NCBI RefSeq assembly: GCF_030378205.1
Contig: NZ_CP127385.1
Location: forward strand, 2,830,001-2,894,000
DNA from: Bradyrhizobium sp. NP1
Lineage (GTDB): Bacteria; Pseudomonadota; Alphaproteobacteria; Rhizobiales; Xanthobacteraceae
Direction of reading: 5' to 3'
DNA length: 64,000 nt
Shown here: one piece after another, positions 46,141 to 54,393 of the stretch
Numbering within the stretch: position 1 is the first letter of the stretch
Layout of the letters: each line of letters begins with the position of its first letter
The notes under the pieces: generated by a model
Databases searched by the model: none
Seen by the model: the letters and a program-made list of their open reading frames with translations, nothing else
What the model was told of the DNA's origin: nothing
Made by a program: the position numbers and the translations under genes

Positions 46141-47553
46141 ATGTCCAATCCGTCGCAACTTCAGCCCGTCCTCGACCGCATCGATGCCGATTTCGACAAC
46201 AGCCTTGCGCGCCTGTTCACGCTGTTGCGCATCAAGTCGATTTCCGCCGATCCGGCGTTCGCCGAGGATTGCAGGAAGGCCGCGGATCATCTCGCGCGCG
46301 ACATCGCGACGCTCGGCTTCGAGGCCAGCGTCAGGCCGACCGCCGGCCATCCCGCGATCGTTGCAAAGAGCAGCGCGAAGGGGAACGGCGCGCCGCGGCC
46401 GCACGTCCTGTTCTACGGCCATTACGATGTGCAGCCGGTCGATCCGCTCAATCTCTGGCATCGTCCGCCGTTCGAGCCGATCGTCACCGACCATGCCGAC
46501 GGCCGCAAGATCATCGTCGCGCGCGGCGCCGAGGACGACAAGGGGCAACTCATGACCTTCGTCGAGGCTTGCCGCGCCTGGAAGTCGGTGACGGGATCGC
46601 TGCCGCTCGACCTCACCATCCTGATCGAGGGCGAGGAGGAGATCGGCTCGAAGAATTTCGTGCCGTTCCTCGAGGCGAACAAGCAGGAGCTGAAGGCGGA
46701 TTTCGCGCTGGTCTGCGACACCGGCATGTGGGACCCGAACACGCCGGCGATCACCACCTCGCTGCGCGGCCTGGTCTATGAGGAGGTCAAGATCAAGGCG
46801 GCGAATCGCGACCTGCATTCCGGTGTGTTCGGTGGCGGCGCGCAGAACCCGATCCGGGTGCTGACCCGCATCCTCGGCGGCATCTTCGACGACAACGGGC
46901 ATATCACCATTCCCGGCTTCTATGATGGCGTGAAGGACCTGCCGCCCGACATCCTCGCGCAATGGAAGAAGCTCAACCTGACCGCGGACACCTTCCTCAA
47001 GCCGATCGGGCTGTCGATTCCGGCGGGTGAAAAGGATCGGTTGCTGATCGAGCAGATTTCCTCGCGTCCGACCTGCGACGTCAACGGCATCGTCGGCGGC
47101 TATACCGGAGAGGGTTCGAAGACCGTGATCCCGGCGGAGGCCTCGGCCAAAGTCTCGTTCCGCCTCGTCGAGGGGCAGGACCCGGTCAAGATCCGCAACG
47201 CCTTCCGCGCCTACGTCACCGCGCGGCTGCCCGGTGACTGCAAGGCCGAGTTCCTGGACCATTCCAACGCGCCGGCGATTGCGCTTGACTGGAACATGAA
47301 GCCGCTCGCCGCCGCCAAGCGTGCGCTGACCGACGAGTGGGGCAAGGAGGCGCTTCTGATCGGCTCCGGCGCCTCGATTCCGATCGTCGCGGATTTCAAG
47401 AAGACGCTTGGGCTGGACACGGTGCTGATCGGCTTCGGGCTCGACGACGACAACATCCATTCGCCGAACGAGAAGTACGACCTCAAGAGCTTCCACAAGG
47501 GCATCCGCTCCTGGGCGCGCATCCTCGCCGCGCTCGCCGAGGCGCCGCGCTGA
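46141..47553 (+). CDS. M20 family dipeptidase
   Basis: A 470-residue zinc dipeptidase of the carnosinase-like M20 branch. Metal motifs: FYGHYDVQPVDP, RGAEDDKGQLMT, LIEGEEEIGSKNF and CDTGMWDPN. The dimerisation lid starts around ANRDLHSGVFGG, and the last His is in DDNIHSPNEKYD. Length is normal and there is no signal peptide. It follows the glycosyltransferase gene by 12 bases, so the HerA-like, glycosyltransferase and dipeptidase genes may be one transcript. A bidirectional terminator lies 30 bases after the stop. Confidence 0.94.
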   Translation: MSNPSQLQPVLDRIDADFDNSLARLFTLLRIKSISADPAFAEDCRKAADHLARDIATLGFEASVRPTAGHPAIVAKSSAKGNGAPRPHVLFYGHYDVQPVDPLNLWHRPPFEPIVTDHADGRKIIVARGAEDDKGQLMTFVEACRAWKSVTGSLPLDLTILIEGEEEIGSKNFVPFLEANKQELKADFALVCDTGMWDPNTPAITTSLRGLVYEEVKIKAANRDLHSGVFGGGAQNPIRVLTRILGGIFDDNGHITIPGFYDGVKDLPPDILAQWKKLNLTADTFLKPIGLSIPAGEKDRLLIEQISSRPTCDVNGIVGGYTGEGSKTVIPAEASAKVSFRLVEGQDPVKIRNAFRAYVTARLPGDCKAEFLDHSNAPAIALDWNMKPLAAAKRALTDEWGKEALLIGSGASIPIVADFKKTLGLDTVLIGFGLDDDNIHSPNEKYDLKSFHKGIRSWARILAALAEAPR

Positions 47554-47584
47554 GGCGGGGCCGGTTGCAGCCGCACCCCGACGC

Positions 47585-47614
47585 AAAAACGCCGCCCGGA
47601 ATTGGACGGCGTTT
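47585..47614. terminator. Bidirectional Rho-independent terminator between convergent genes
   Basis: AAACGCCG (47587-47594) pairs with CGGCGTTT (47607-47614) across a 12-base loop. On the minus strand the stem is followed by a T-run (complement of the A-run at 47585-47589), so it serves the epimerase gene best. It also lies behind the dipeptidase gene on the plus strand. Confidence 0.75.
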
Positions 47615-47699
47615 CATTCAGGATGTGCAGAGGTCTATGGCGTGCCTTATAGCGAATCTTCGCCGGCACGTCCACATCTGAGGCCGGCCCGCCGCGGCT

Positions 47700-48683
47700 T
47701 CATTCGACGGGATAGGGGCCCTCGCTGAAGACGCGGTCGTGATAGCCCTTGGCGCCGATCGCGCGTGCGAGCGGGCTCAAGACGTCCTGGCTGGCCTTGA
47801 GCCGCGCCACGATGGCGCGAAAATCGTGCCGAGGCTGCCAGCCGAGCTCGGTCCGCGCCTTTTCATTGACATAGACGCGATCGATGTCCGCGATCATGGT
47901 CCAGCCGCGGCGGGCATATTCGGCTTCATAGTCCGGGACGCAGCGGCGGACCACGCGCGGTGCGTGGCCGCGCAGTTCGGCGACGTCGTCGCGCGCGAAC
48001 GGCGTGGTGGCGCTGATGATGTAACGCGCAAACCTTCGTCCCGGCGCGTGGCGGAGCGCGAGCAGATGCGCGCTGACCACATCCTCGATGTCGACGCGGC
48101 GATAGAGGAATTCGTTGGCCTTGGCATTGTCATCGGCATAGGCCGCGCGTACCGCGCGATTGTCGTCCTCCTCGGGAAAGAACCGCGAGGTGCGCAGCAC
48201 GATCGCGGGCAGGGCGTGATTGCGCGCGAAGAGCTGGCAGAGATCCTCTGCGGCGGCCTTGGTGACGCCGTAGATGTTCTTCGGCGCCGGGACGACATCC
48301 TCCGTCACCCAGGCTGCGGGCTGGCCCGGCGGCGGAACCAGCGCGTCGCCGAACACACTGGTCGTGCTGGTGTAGACGAAGGCGGCGACGCCGGCCGCCG
48401 TGGCCTCCTCCAGCAGGTTGAGGGTGCCGGCAATATTGACGTCGACGAACTCCTGCCGGCCGTGGGTCGCAACATGCGGCTTATGCAGTGTGGCCGCATG
48501 GAGCACGGCGGTCGCGCCCGCCATGCAGCGGCGCACGAAGGCGCGGTCGGTGATCGAGCCGACGTGACGGGTGAAGGCGCCCGGCAGGATGTCGATGCCG
48601 ATCGCTTCGTGACCTTGCGTCTCGAGCGTCCGCACCAATGCTTCGCCGAGATGGCCGGAACTGCCGGTCACCAGCACGGTCAC
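47700..48683 (-). CDS. NAD(P)-dependent sugar-nucleotide-type epimerase/dehydratase
   Basis: A 327-residue extended short-chain dehydrogenase. The nucleotide-binding motif VTGSSGHLGEALV is at the N-terminus, YTSTTSVFG carries the catalytic Ser/Thr, and YGVTKAAAEDLC has the YxxxK pair. The substrate domain is not specific enough to name a sugar. It starts 24 bases after the class II aldolase gene on the same strand, so the two probably form an operon and may act on the same small carbohydrate. Confidence 0.9.
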   Translation of the reverse strand: MTVLVTGSSGHLGEALVRTLETQGHEAIGIDILPGAFTRHVGSITDRAFVRRCMAGATAVLHAATLHKPHVATHGRQEFVDVNIAGTLNLLEEATAAGVAAFVYTSTTSVFGDALVPPPGQPAAWVTEDVVPAPKNIYGVTKAAAEDLCQLFARNHALPAIVLRTSRFFPEEDDNRAVRAAYADDNAKANEFLYRRVDIEDVVSAHLLALRHAPGRRFARYIISATTPFARDDVAELRGHAPRVVRRCVPDYEAEYARRGWTMIADIDRVYVNEKARTELGWQPRHDFRAIVARLKASQDVLSPLARAIGAKGYHDRVFSEGPYPVE

Positions 48684-48707
48684 GATTCAATTCCTCTTGC
48701 GCCGCGT

Positions 48708-49487
48708 TCAGGTCCGGTAGCTCGGATCGATGCGATCGAGCTTGCGCAGGAGCGGCGGCCAGACGAGCTTTGTCGCGCGCAATTCGGCGCGATCGAGGTT
48801 CGACACCAGTTCGGTGTTCTTGTCGATCGCGGATGGGTCGACAGGGTAGGCCGATGGGCCGAGCATGCGGGTGCGAACCTGCATCGAGCAGGCGCGCTCC
48901 AGGTGATACATGCGCTCGAACGCGGAGGCGACCGAGCGTCCGACCGTCAGCGTGCCGTGGTTGCGCAGGATCATGTGGTTTCTGGTGCCGAGGTCGCGCT
49001 GCAGGCGCGGCCGTTCGTCGTGATCGAGCGCGATGCCTTCATAGTCGTGATAGGCAAGGTCGTGCGTGACGAGCTGCGCGGTCTGGTTCAGCGGCAACAG
49101 GCCCTCGGTCGAGCTCGAGACCGCGGTGCCGTCCACGGTGTGCAGATGGAGCACGCAGATCGCGTCCTCGCGCACCTCGTGGATCGCCGAATGGATGGTG
49201 AAGCCGGCGGGATTGATGCTGTAGTCGCTCTTCGAGAGCTGGTTGCCGTCGAGATCGACCTTGACCAGGCTCGATGCCGTGATCTCCTCGAACAAGAGGC
49301 CATACGGATTGATCAGGAAGTGATGGTCCGGTCCCGGCACGCGGGCGGAAATGTGGGTGTCGACGAGATCATCCCAGCCGTACAGCGCGACCAGCCGGTA
49401 GCAGGCCGCGAGGTTGATGCGCTGGCTCCACTCGGCCTCGGTCATGCCGGAGGGGACTTGCTTCACACGGGCTTCCGCTGGCGACAT
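48708..49487 (-). CDS. Class II aldolase/adducin family protein
   Basis: A 259-residue protein of the fuculose-aldolase fold. Zinc-site and conserved segments are VDTHISARVPGPDHHFLINP, VLHLHTVDGTAVSS and RNHGTLTVGRS. The N-terminus (WSQRINLAACYRLVALYGWD) is standard. Relatives include sugar-phosphate aldolases, epimerases and decarboxylases, so the reaction is open. It precedes the epimerase gene on the same strand and lies 104 bases after a membrane glycosyltransferase gene. Confidence 0.92.
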   Translation of the reverse strand: MSPAEARVKQVPSGMTEAEWSQRINLAACYRLVALYGWDDLVDTHISARVPGPDHHFLINPYGLLFEEITASSLVKVDLDGNQLSKSDYSINPAGFTIHSAIHEVREDAICVLHLHTVDGTAVSSSTEGLLPLNQTAQLVTHDLAYHDYEGIALDHDERPRLQRDLGTRNHMILRNHGTLTVGRSVASAFERMYHLERACSMQVRTRMLGPSAYPVDPSAIDKNTELVSNLDRAELRATKLVWPPLLRKLDRIDPSYRT

Positions 49488-49591
49488 GGCCGCTTCTCCG
49501 AAGTTGGCTGCGTTCAGCCAACGCTAGCCGCGCGCGGCCATCGCAGCAAGGCGCCTTGGCTGCGCGGCTGTCATGCGGAGCGGGGAACCGC

Positions 49592-51241
49592 TTACGGCGC
49601 CGGGATCGAGAGCAGGCCGGAGATGCTGCGGCCACGGATGTCGTAGACGCGCGCGAACACGACGTCGTCGCGCTTGATCTCGACCATGACGGGCGCGGTC
49701 AGGCCCTTGCAGTAGAACTCGCCGAGCGTCATCGCGAAATCAGCAGCATGGCTGTCCCATCCGATGGTGAAATCGGGGCCGAGCGCAACCTGCGCCGGTC
49801 GCTGCGGACCGCACACTGCGACCTTCCATTTGCGGCCCGGCGGCGGCCCTTCCTGTCGCTCTTCAAGCTGATCGCGCAGGCCGTCGGAGGCCTGCTTCAG
49901 CGCGAGGCCCCAATAATCCAGCATGTAGCGGTCGTCGGCGCCGCGCACGGTGCCGGCTATATGGTTGAAGTGCGTGTACTGATAGGGGTGCAGGCGGATC
50001 ATCTCGCCGAGCGAGAGCAGCAGGCCGAAGAGGAAAATCGCCAGCACCGCCGGCTGCCAGCTCCGCTTGTTGTCGCCGAGCCAGTTCATGATCCAGGCGA
50101 AGGAAAGTCCCGCGAGCACCGTCATCGGCGGAATCACGAAGATGAAATGCCGGATGCCGTTGTAGAGCGCCGGCCGCTTCACCATCGCGGTCACGAGCGG
50201 CAGCATGGCCGCCAGCATCAGCATCAGCAGGATGGTCTTGCGCCTTGCGGTGACGTCCTTGCGCGGCAGCACCACGAAACTGCCGATCACGCCGGCGAGG
50301 GTCAGTCCCAGCAGCACCTCGGGAAGCTGCAGCGCGAACAGGGTCGGCAGATACGACCAGGGCATGTCCGGCACCGACACCAGCGCGCCGTCGAACATCT
50401 CCTTCCAGGGCTTTTCGAAGAAGTGCGAGAAATAGGTCACGGCCTGGAATGGATTGCCGGGCTCGATGATGGACCACGGCCAGATCAGACCCATGATCAG
50501 ATAGCCGAGCACCAGGCCCGGCACGAGCACGTAGACGACATGGGCGAAGCGACGTGCGGCTTCGCCGGCGCCCTGGGTGCGGAACTCCTCCGCAAGCAGC
50601 GGAATGAAACCGATCAGTGCATAGATCAGCGCGAGCCCCCCGAGCACGCGTGATCCGAGCGACAGCCCGGAGCCAAGCCCGACAATCAGGATGGTCCGCG
50701 GGCTCGGCGAGGGATATTCTTCGGCCAGGCGAACCAGCCCCAGCATCAGGATGGCCATCGCGACGGCGAACGGCGCATCCTTCGGGTTCATGAACATGTG
50801 CCCATAGAAGGTCGGGCACAGCGCGAGCAGGAGCAGCGTTGCAAGGCCGGCGACCGGACCGCCGACACGGCGGCCGAGCCGCCAAGTCACCGCAAGCCCG
50901 ATCACGCCGACGATTGCACCGAGCAGGCGGCGGGTTTCGAACAATTCTAGCGGAATGACCTTGTGCAAAAGGGCAGCGGCCATGTCGAAACCGCCGCCAT
51001 ACATATAGAGATTGGCAAAGGACAGCGCGCCGGTGTCCTTGAACCCGGAGCCATACATCCGCAGCAACAGGTCGGCATATTCGGCGTGGGTGTAATCGTC
51101 CCAGCCCAGGCCGTAATCGCGAAAGGTCAGTCCGGCAACGACGGCGACCACGGCCAGCACCAGCATGGCAAGGTCGTCGCAGGTCCGGTCCACCGAGCGC
51201 CGCGACGGCAGGTCGATGGCGGAGGTCGTGATGGATGACAT
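49592..51241 (-). CDS. Membrane glycosyltransferase of the GT-C (GT39/PMT-like) type
   Basis: A 549-residue protein with roughly eleven membrane helices. The first periplasmic loop has acidic residues next to aromatic ones (FRDYGLGWDDYTHAEYADLL), as in GT39-type enzymes, followed by LCPTFYGHMFMNPKDAPFAV. The soluble C-terminal part (about 440-549) contains YWGLALKQASDGLRD and ends after GLLSIPAP. It should transfer a sugar from a lipid carrier at the outer face of the inner membrane; donor and acceptor are unknown. The start is the ATG at 51239-51241; a frame to 51334 is open but not conserved. Confidence 0.85.
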   Translation of the reverse strand: MSSITTSAIDLPSRRSVDRTCDDLAMLVLAVVAVVAGLTFRDYGLGWDDYTHAEYADLLLRMYGSGFKDTGALSFANLYMYGGGFDMAAALLHKVIPLELFETRRLLGAIVGVIGLAVTWRLGRRVGGPVAGLATLLLLALCPTFYGHMFMNPKDAPFAVAMAILMLGLVRLAEEYPSPSPRTILIVGLGSGLSLGSRVLGGLALIYALIGFIPLLAEEFRTQGAGEAARRFAHVVYVLVPGLVLGYLIMGLIWPWSIIEPGNPFQAVTYFSHFFEKPWKEMFDGALVSVPDMPWSYLPTLFALQLPEVLLGLTLAGVIGSFVVLPRKDVTARRKTILLMLMLAAMLPLVTAMVKRPALYNGIRHFIFVIPPMTVLAGLSFAWIMNWLGDNKRSWQPAVLAIFLFGLLLSLGEMIRLHPYQYTHFNHIAGTVRGADDRYMLDYWGLALKQASDGLRDQLEERQEGPPPGRKWKVAVCGPQRPAQVALGPDFTIGWDSHAADFAMTLGEFYCKGLTAPVMVEIKRDDVVFARVYDIRGRSISGLLSIPAP

Positions 51242-51534
51242 GTCTATTGGTAACCCGGTGTCCCCTTGTGGCCCAGCTTTTGGCGCTTTTGGGCCTCGTT
51301 CCCCGGCATCCATATAGCGCAGTTCCGGGTTCAAGTAATTGGGAATTGTGGCGTAATTTCCCTAATGCAATGCAACAGCGAAGCGTTGAGGATGAAATCG
51401 CGGCAAGGTTCCAAGGTGTTAACTCGATTTCGATCGCGGACCTGCGATCCACTGGTTTTGGAACGGACCGCGCTATTTGGTGGTTGGCGCTATGCACAAT
51501 ATGACGGTATCGTGGCGAAGGGGGTGAACTCTAA

Positions 51535-52413
51535 ATGGTTATGGCCTTGTTGGTCGCGGGGATCGGCTGTGTGCTGGCCGGGCTCGCGGCGCTCGTTTTC
51601 GGGATACCGAACAACCAATTCGGGCTCGGCAACACCCTGATTCTGGTCGGCACGGTCGGGGTTTGCGCGGGATTGATCCTGATTGGGCTTTCCCAGGTCG
51701 TGCAGGAACTCAAGCTGATCGCCCGGCGGCTCGGAAGCGCAACCACGGCCGACCAGCGGAAACGCGCGCCTTTGCCGGCGCTGGGTGCGCCGGCGCCTGG
51801 GATGGCCGCCCCCGAAGCCGGCATTCCGTTCGGCCGCGACCCCACGGACATGGAACCGCCCGGTGGTGACGAACCCGCAGCCCCGATGGCCCCGCCGCCT
51901 CCACCGCCGTGGCACGAGGAAGCCGCCGCGCGCGACCGCGTGCGGGTCGATACTCCCGCCGGCGCGCCGGCCGAGCCAACCTCGCCGGGCGGCAAGCCTC
52001 GGCGCAACCTGTTGTTCTCGTCGGTTTCCCGCAAGGAGCGCGAACGCGCAGCCGGCCGTGCCGGCGATGCGCCGCCGTCCGAACCAGCCGTCGCGCCTCC
52101 GGTCGTGCCGCCCGCGGTACCCGAGCCGGTCCCCCCGGCGAGCTTCGACGAGGCCTGGCCGAAATCGGAGCGCGGACGGGGCGAGGCGCCGCCGCGCCGC
52201 GCCGGCGGCCGCGCGCCGTCAACCTTCGAGCCTGGCGCGCCTGCAACTGGTGAGGAGGCGCCGCCGGTGACCGTGCTGAAATCAGGCGTGGTCGACGGCA
52301 TGGCCTATTCGCTCTACTCCGACGGCTCGATCGAGGCCCAGATGCCCGAGGGCATGATGCGCTTCGCCTCGATCGACGAGCTGCGCGCCCATCTCGATCA
52401 GCGCCCGTCATAG
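51535..52413 (+). CDS. Hypothetical membrane-anchored protein with long Pro/Ala-rich region
   Basis: A 292-residue protein without a recognised family. Two membrane helices lie at about 3-24 and 33-54 (LGNTLILVGTVGVCAGLILI). A disordered Pro/Ala/Arg-rich region covers residues 70-240. A short conserved-looking C-terminal domain follows (VVDGMAYSLYSDGSIEAQMP, FASIDELRAHLDQ). That tail resembles a small beta domain seen at the end of other Bradyrhizobium proteins. GGGGGTG lies 8 bases before the ATG at 51535. It is divergent from the GT-C gene and precedes the mucR-like gene by 150 bases. Confidence 0.75.
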   Translation: MVMALLVAGIGCVLAGLAALVFGIPNNQFGLGNTLILVGTVGVCAGLILIGLSQVVQELKLIARRLGSATTADQRKRAPLPALGAPAPGMAAPEAGIPFGRDPTDMEPPGGDEPAAPMAPPPPPPWHEEAAARDRVRVDTPAGAPAEPTSPGGKPRRNLLFSSVSRKERERAAGRAGDAPPSEPAVAPPVVPPAVPEPVPPASFDEAWPKSERGRGEAPPRRAGGRAPSTFEPGAPATGEEAPPVTVLKSGVVDGMAYSLYSDGSIEAQMPEGMMRFASIDELRAHLDQRPS

Positions 52414-52562
52414 TGCAAGCCAAGGCACTGTCGTCCTTGTCATGGCGCAGGCAATCCGTTCAAATCGGATGAACAGCGCAAGATCCTGCGCAAGGGATTT
52501 GCGGCGGAATACTTGCAATCTGCTTCAAGACCGCCCGATGACCGTGTTCGAAAGGTTCTCCG

Positions 52563-52973
52563 ATGAGCGATGCCGGCAAGAGCTTCATTGATCTGACCGC
52601 CAACATCGTTTCGGCCTATCTCAGCAACAATCCGACGCCGGCCGCCGAGATACCAAACCTGATCAGCCAGGTTCACGCGGCCCTGGTGCGGGTTTCCAGT
52701 GGCCGGCCTGAGACGCCGCTCGAGCCGGCCAAGCCCGCGGTGTCGCTGAAGAAGTCTGTGACGGCCGACTATCTGGTGTGCCTGGAGGATGGCAAGCGCT
52801 TCAAGTCGCTGAAGCGGCATCTGCGCACGCAGTACAACATGACGCCGGAGCAGTATCGCGAGAAGTGGGGTCTGCCGCCGGATTATCCGATGGTGGCGCC
52901 GAACTACGCGGTGGCGCGCTCGCAGCTTGCCAAGAAGATGGGGCTGGGCCAACAGCGGCCGCGCCGCAAGTAG
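52563..52973 (+). CDS. Ros/MucR family transcriptional regulator, reduced zinc site
   Basis: A 136-residue DNA-binding protein of the Ros/MucR family, which silences exopolysaccharide, motility and cell-cycle genes in Rhizobiales. The N-terminus ([20 protein letters not shown]) is the usual oligomerisation part. The zinc-finger-like core is [20 protein letters not shown] and [11 protein letters not shown]. Compared with Ros, the second Cys is Asp76 and the last His is Tyr91, leaving Cys73 and His86. Zinc-free but folded relatives are known in Mesorhizobium, so function is not ruled out. AAAGG precedes the ATG at 52563. Confidence 0.92.
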   Translation: MSDAGKSFIDLTANIVSAYLSNNPTPAAEIPNLISQVHAALVRVSSGRPETPLEPAKPAVSLKKSVTADYLVCLEDGKRFKSLKRHLRTQYNMTPEQYREKWGLPPDYPMVAPNYAVARSQLAKKMGLGQQRPRRK

Positions 52974-52979
52974 CGCTTC

Positions 52980-53040
52980 AGATTCCTGTTTTGACGCGTT
53001 TTCCTCACGCGAACCGGTGCGCCACTTCGCTCGAAGACAT
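52980..53040. repeat. Dispersed intergenic repeat ('ttttgacgcgttttc...' type)
   Basis: The stretch TTTTGACGCGTTTTCCTCAC and the following GCGAACCGGTGCGCCACTTC closely match a sequence I know as recurrent between genes in Bradyrhizobium. It folds through GACGCG/CGCGAACC-type pairing only partly. It lies between the convergent mucR-like and sufE genes and may act as a shared 3' end. Confidence 0.5.
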
Positions 53041-53041
53041 C

Positions 53042-53470
53042 TTAGGAGGCAGTCGCGAGCGCCTCGCGTGCATCGGCGCGGATCCGCTCGACCATCGAGC
53101 GCAGGCCGTTGGAGCGTTGCGGCGTGAGATGATCGCGGAAGCCGAATTCGTCGAACAGCGCGACCGCGTCCGTTGCGAGAATTTCCCGCGGCGTGGTGCC
53201 TGAATAGAGCGTGAGCAGGATCGCGATCAGCCCGCGCACGATATGCGCGTCGCTGTCGCCGAGATAGTTCAGCACCGGCTCGCTCTTGCCATTGCGGCCG
53301 ACCCGCTTCGACAGCCAGACCTGGCTGACGCAGCCCTGCACCTTGTTTTCGGCCGAATGCTCCTCGTCCGGCATCGGCTTCAGCGTGCGGCCGAGCTCGA
53401 TCACATAACGGTAGCGATCGTCCCAATCGTCCAGCAGCTCGAAATTGTCCCTGATCTCGTCGATCGTCAT
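53042..53470 (-). CDS. sufE: SufE family iron-sulfur cluster assembly protein
   Basis: A 142-residue protein that takes persulfide sulfur from the cysteine desulfurase SufS and hands it to the SufBCD scaffold. The acceptor Cys is in VQGCVSQVWL at about residues 45-54. The start (DNFELLDDWDDRYRYVIELG) and the C-terminal helix (SMVERIRADAREAL) are canonical. The rest of the suf operon is not in the window, so this is an isolated copy. Convergent with the mucR-like gene. Confidence 0.95.
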   Translation of the reverse strand: MTIDEIRDNFELLDDWDDRYRYVIELGRTLKPMPDEEHSAENKVQGCVSQVWLSKRVGRNGKSEPVLNYLGDSDAHIVRGLIAILLTLYSGTTPREILATDAVALFDEFGFRDHLTPQRSNGLRSMVERIRADAREALATAS

Positions 53471-53564
53471 GCTAGGTCCGCGGTTCAGTTCTAGCTCCTA
53501 TATAGGGCTGGAACCGGCCGAAAGCGATATCAAGGTGCAAAGAACGGCGGGGTTCCGCGCACTC

Positions 53565-53996
53565 TCATGGCGTCGGCGGCAGGTGCCATTCGGCGGCGAG
53601 GTCGTCCGAGGTCAGCGTATCGCGCGGGGCCATGTCGCCGGGCGGTCCGCCGATGGTGTCGATCGATCCGGTATGGTCGGGCGCCTTCTTGTCGGCAGCG
53701 GGCTTGTCGGTGGCCGGCTGATCCTTCTTTTCGGCCTTGTCGGTGATGATCTGGTAGAGCTTGCGGGCGCCGTCCTGGGCGCGCTGGCCGATGATGGTCG
53801 CGGCCTGTCCGCCGACTTCGCATGCCGCCGGCTGACGCTTGCAGAACTGGCTCATGTCGGAGACCGCAGCGGTGGCGGCGTGCACCGCCTCGGAGGCGCC
53901 GAGCTGCGGCAGCTTTTCCGATTCGTGCGTCTTCTCCCGCGGCAGCAGCACGAGCACCAACCCAAGCCAGAACGCCATGCGGAGCAGAAAGGACAT
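53565..53996 (-). CDS. DUF5330 domain protein, membrane-anchored
   Basis: A 143-residue protein of the Rhizobiales family DUF5330. A single N-terminal hydrophobic segment (FLLRMAFWLGLVLVLLP) anchors or exports it. Two cysteines (FCKRQPAACEVGG) may form a disulfide in the periplasm. Low-complexity Lys/Asp-rich sequence covers about 88-120, and the C-terminus is TSDDLAAEWHLPP. Function unknown. It is divergent from the histidine kinase gene. Confidence 0.85.
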   Translation of the reverse strand: MSFLLRMAFWLGLVLVLLPREKTHESEKLPQLGASEAVHAATAAVSDMSQFCKRQPAACEVGGQAATIIGQRAQDGARKLYQIITDKAEKKDQPATDKPAADKKAPDHTGSIDTIGGPPGDMAPRDTLTSDDLAAEWHLPPTP

Positions 53997-54393
53997 CTCG
54001 CGACTCGTCGATTCGAAAGCCTCGATGGCGGACGACCCCTGTCGGCCTCTTCACGCCTAACAGCACTCGATAAATCGCAAGTGATTGCGTTGGGCTTAAT
54101 GGGCGGAAAATTCGCGGCGAGTTGATTCGCCGTAAATTTTTGATTGATGCGGGGAACACGCATGGCCGCCTGCGCCCGGTGCATCCACCTTTTCGAAACC
54201 ATGACGCCGCGCCGTCCGGAAACCAGCCGTTCACCATTCGCGCCGGCAGGCGCGGCAAAATCCGCGGCGAGATATGGTGATTTGCCGCGCCGCGCGCGGC
54301 CTTAGCGTTCGTTTAATGTCGCTCTGACACGGTGTGGCGACAAGGAGGCGTCCCGGCGCGTCTTTTCGACGAACAAGCCGAGGCGCGAGAGCC
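53997..54393. other. Divergent intergenic region before the histidine kinase
   Basis: About 400 bases with no gene. It should contain promoters for the DUF5330 gene and the kinase. AT-rich patches lie near 54055-54150. Three GANTC sites (54002-54006, 54010-54014, 54124-54128), the target of the CcrM methylase, are present, and single TTAA half-sites occur, but no full CtrA box. No terminator or repeat recognised. Confidence 0.4.

Noticed and set aside
53997..54393. Cell-cycle control of the kinase by CcrM (GANTC) and CtrA sites
   Set aside because: Three GANTC sites in about 400 bases are only slightly more than chance, and no complete TTAA-N7-TTAA box is present.
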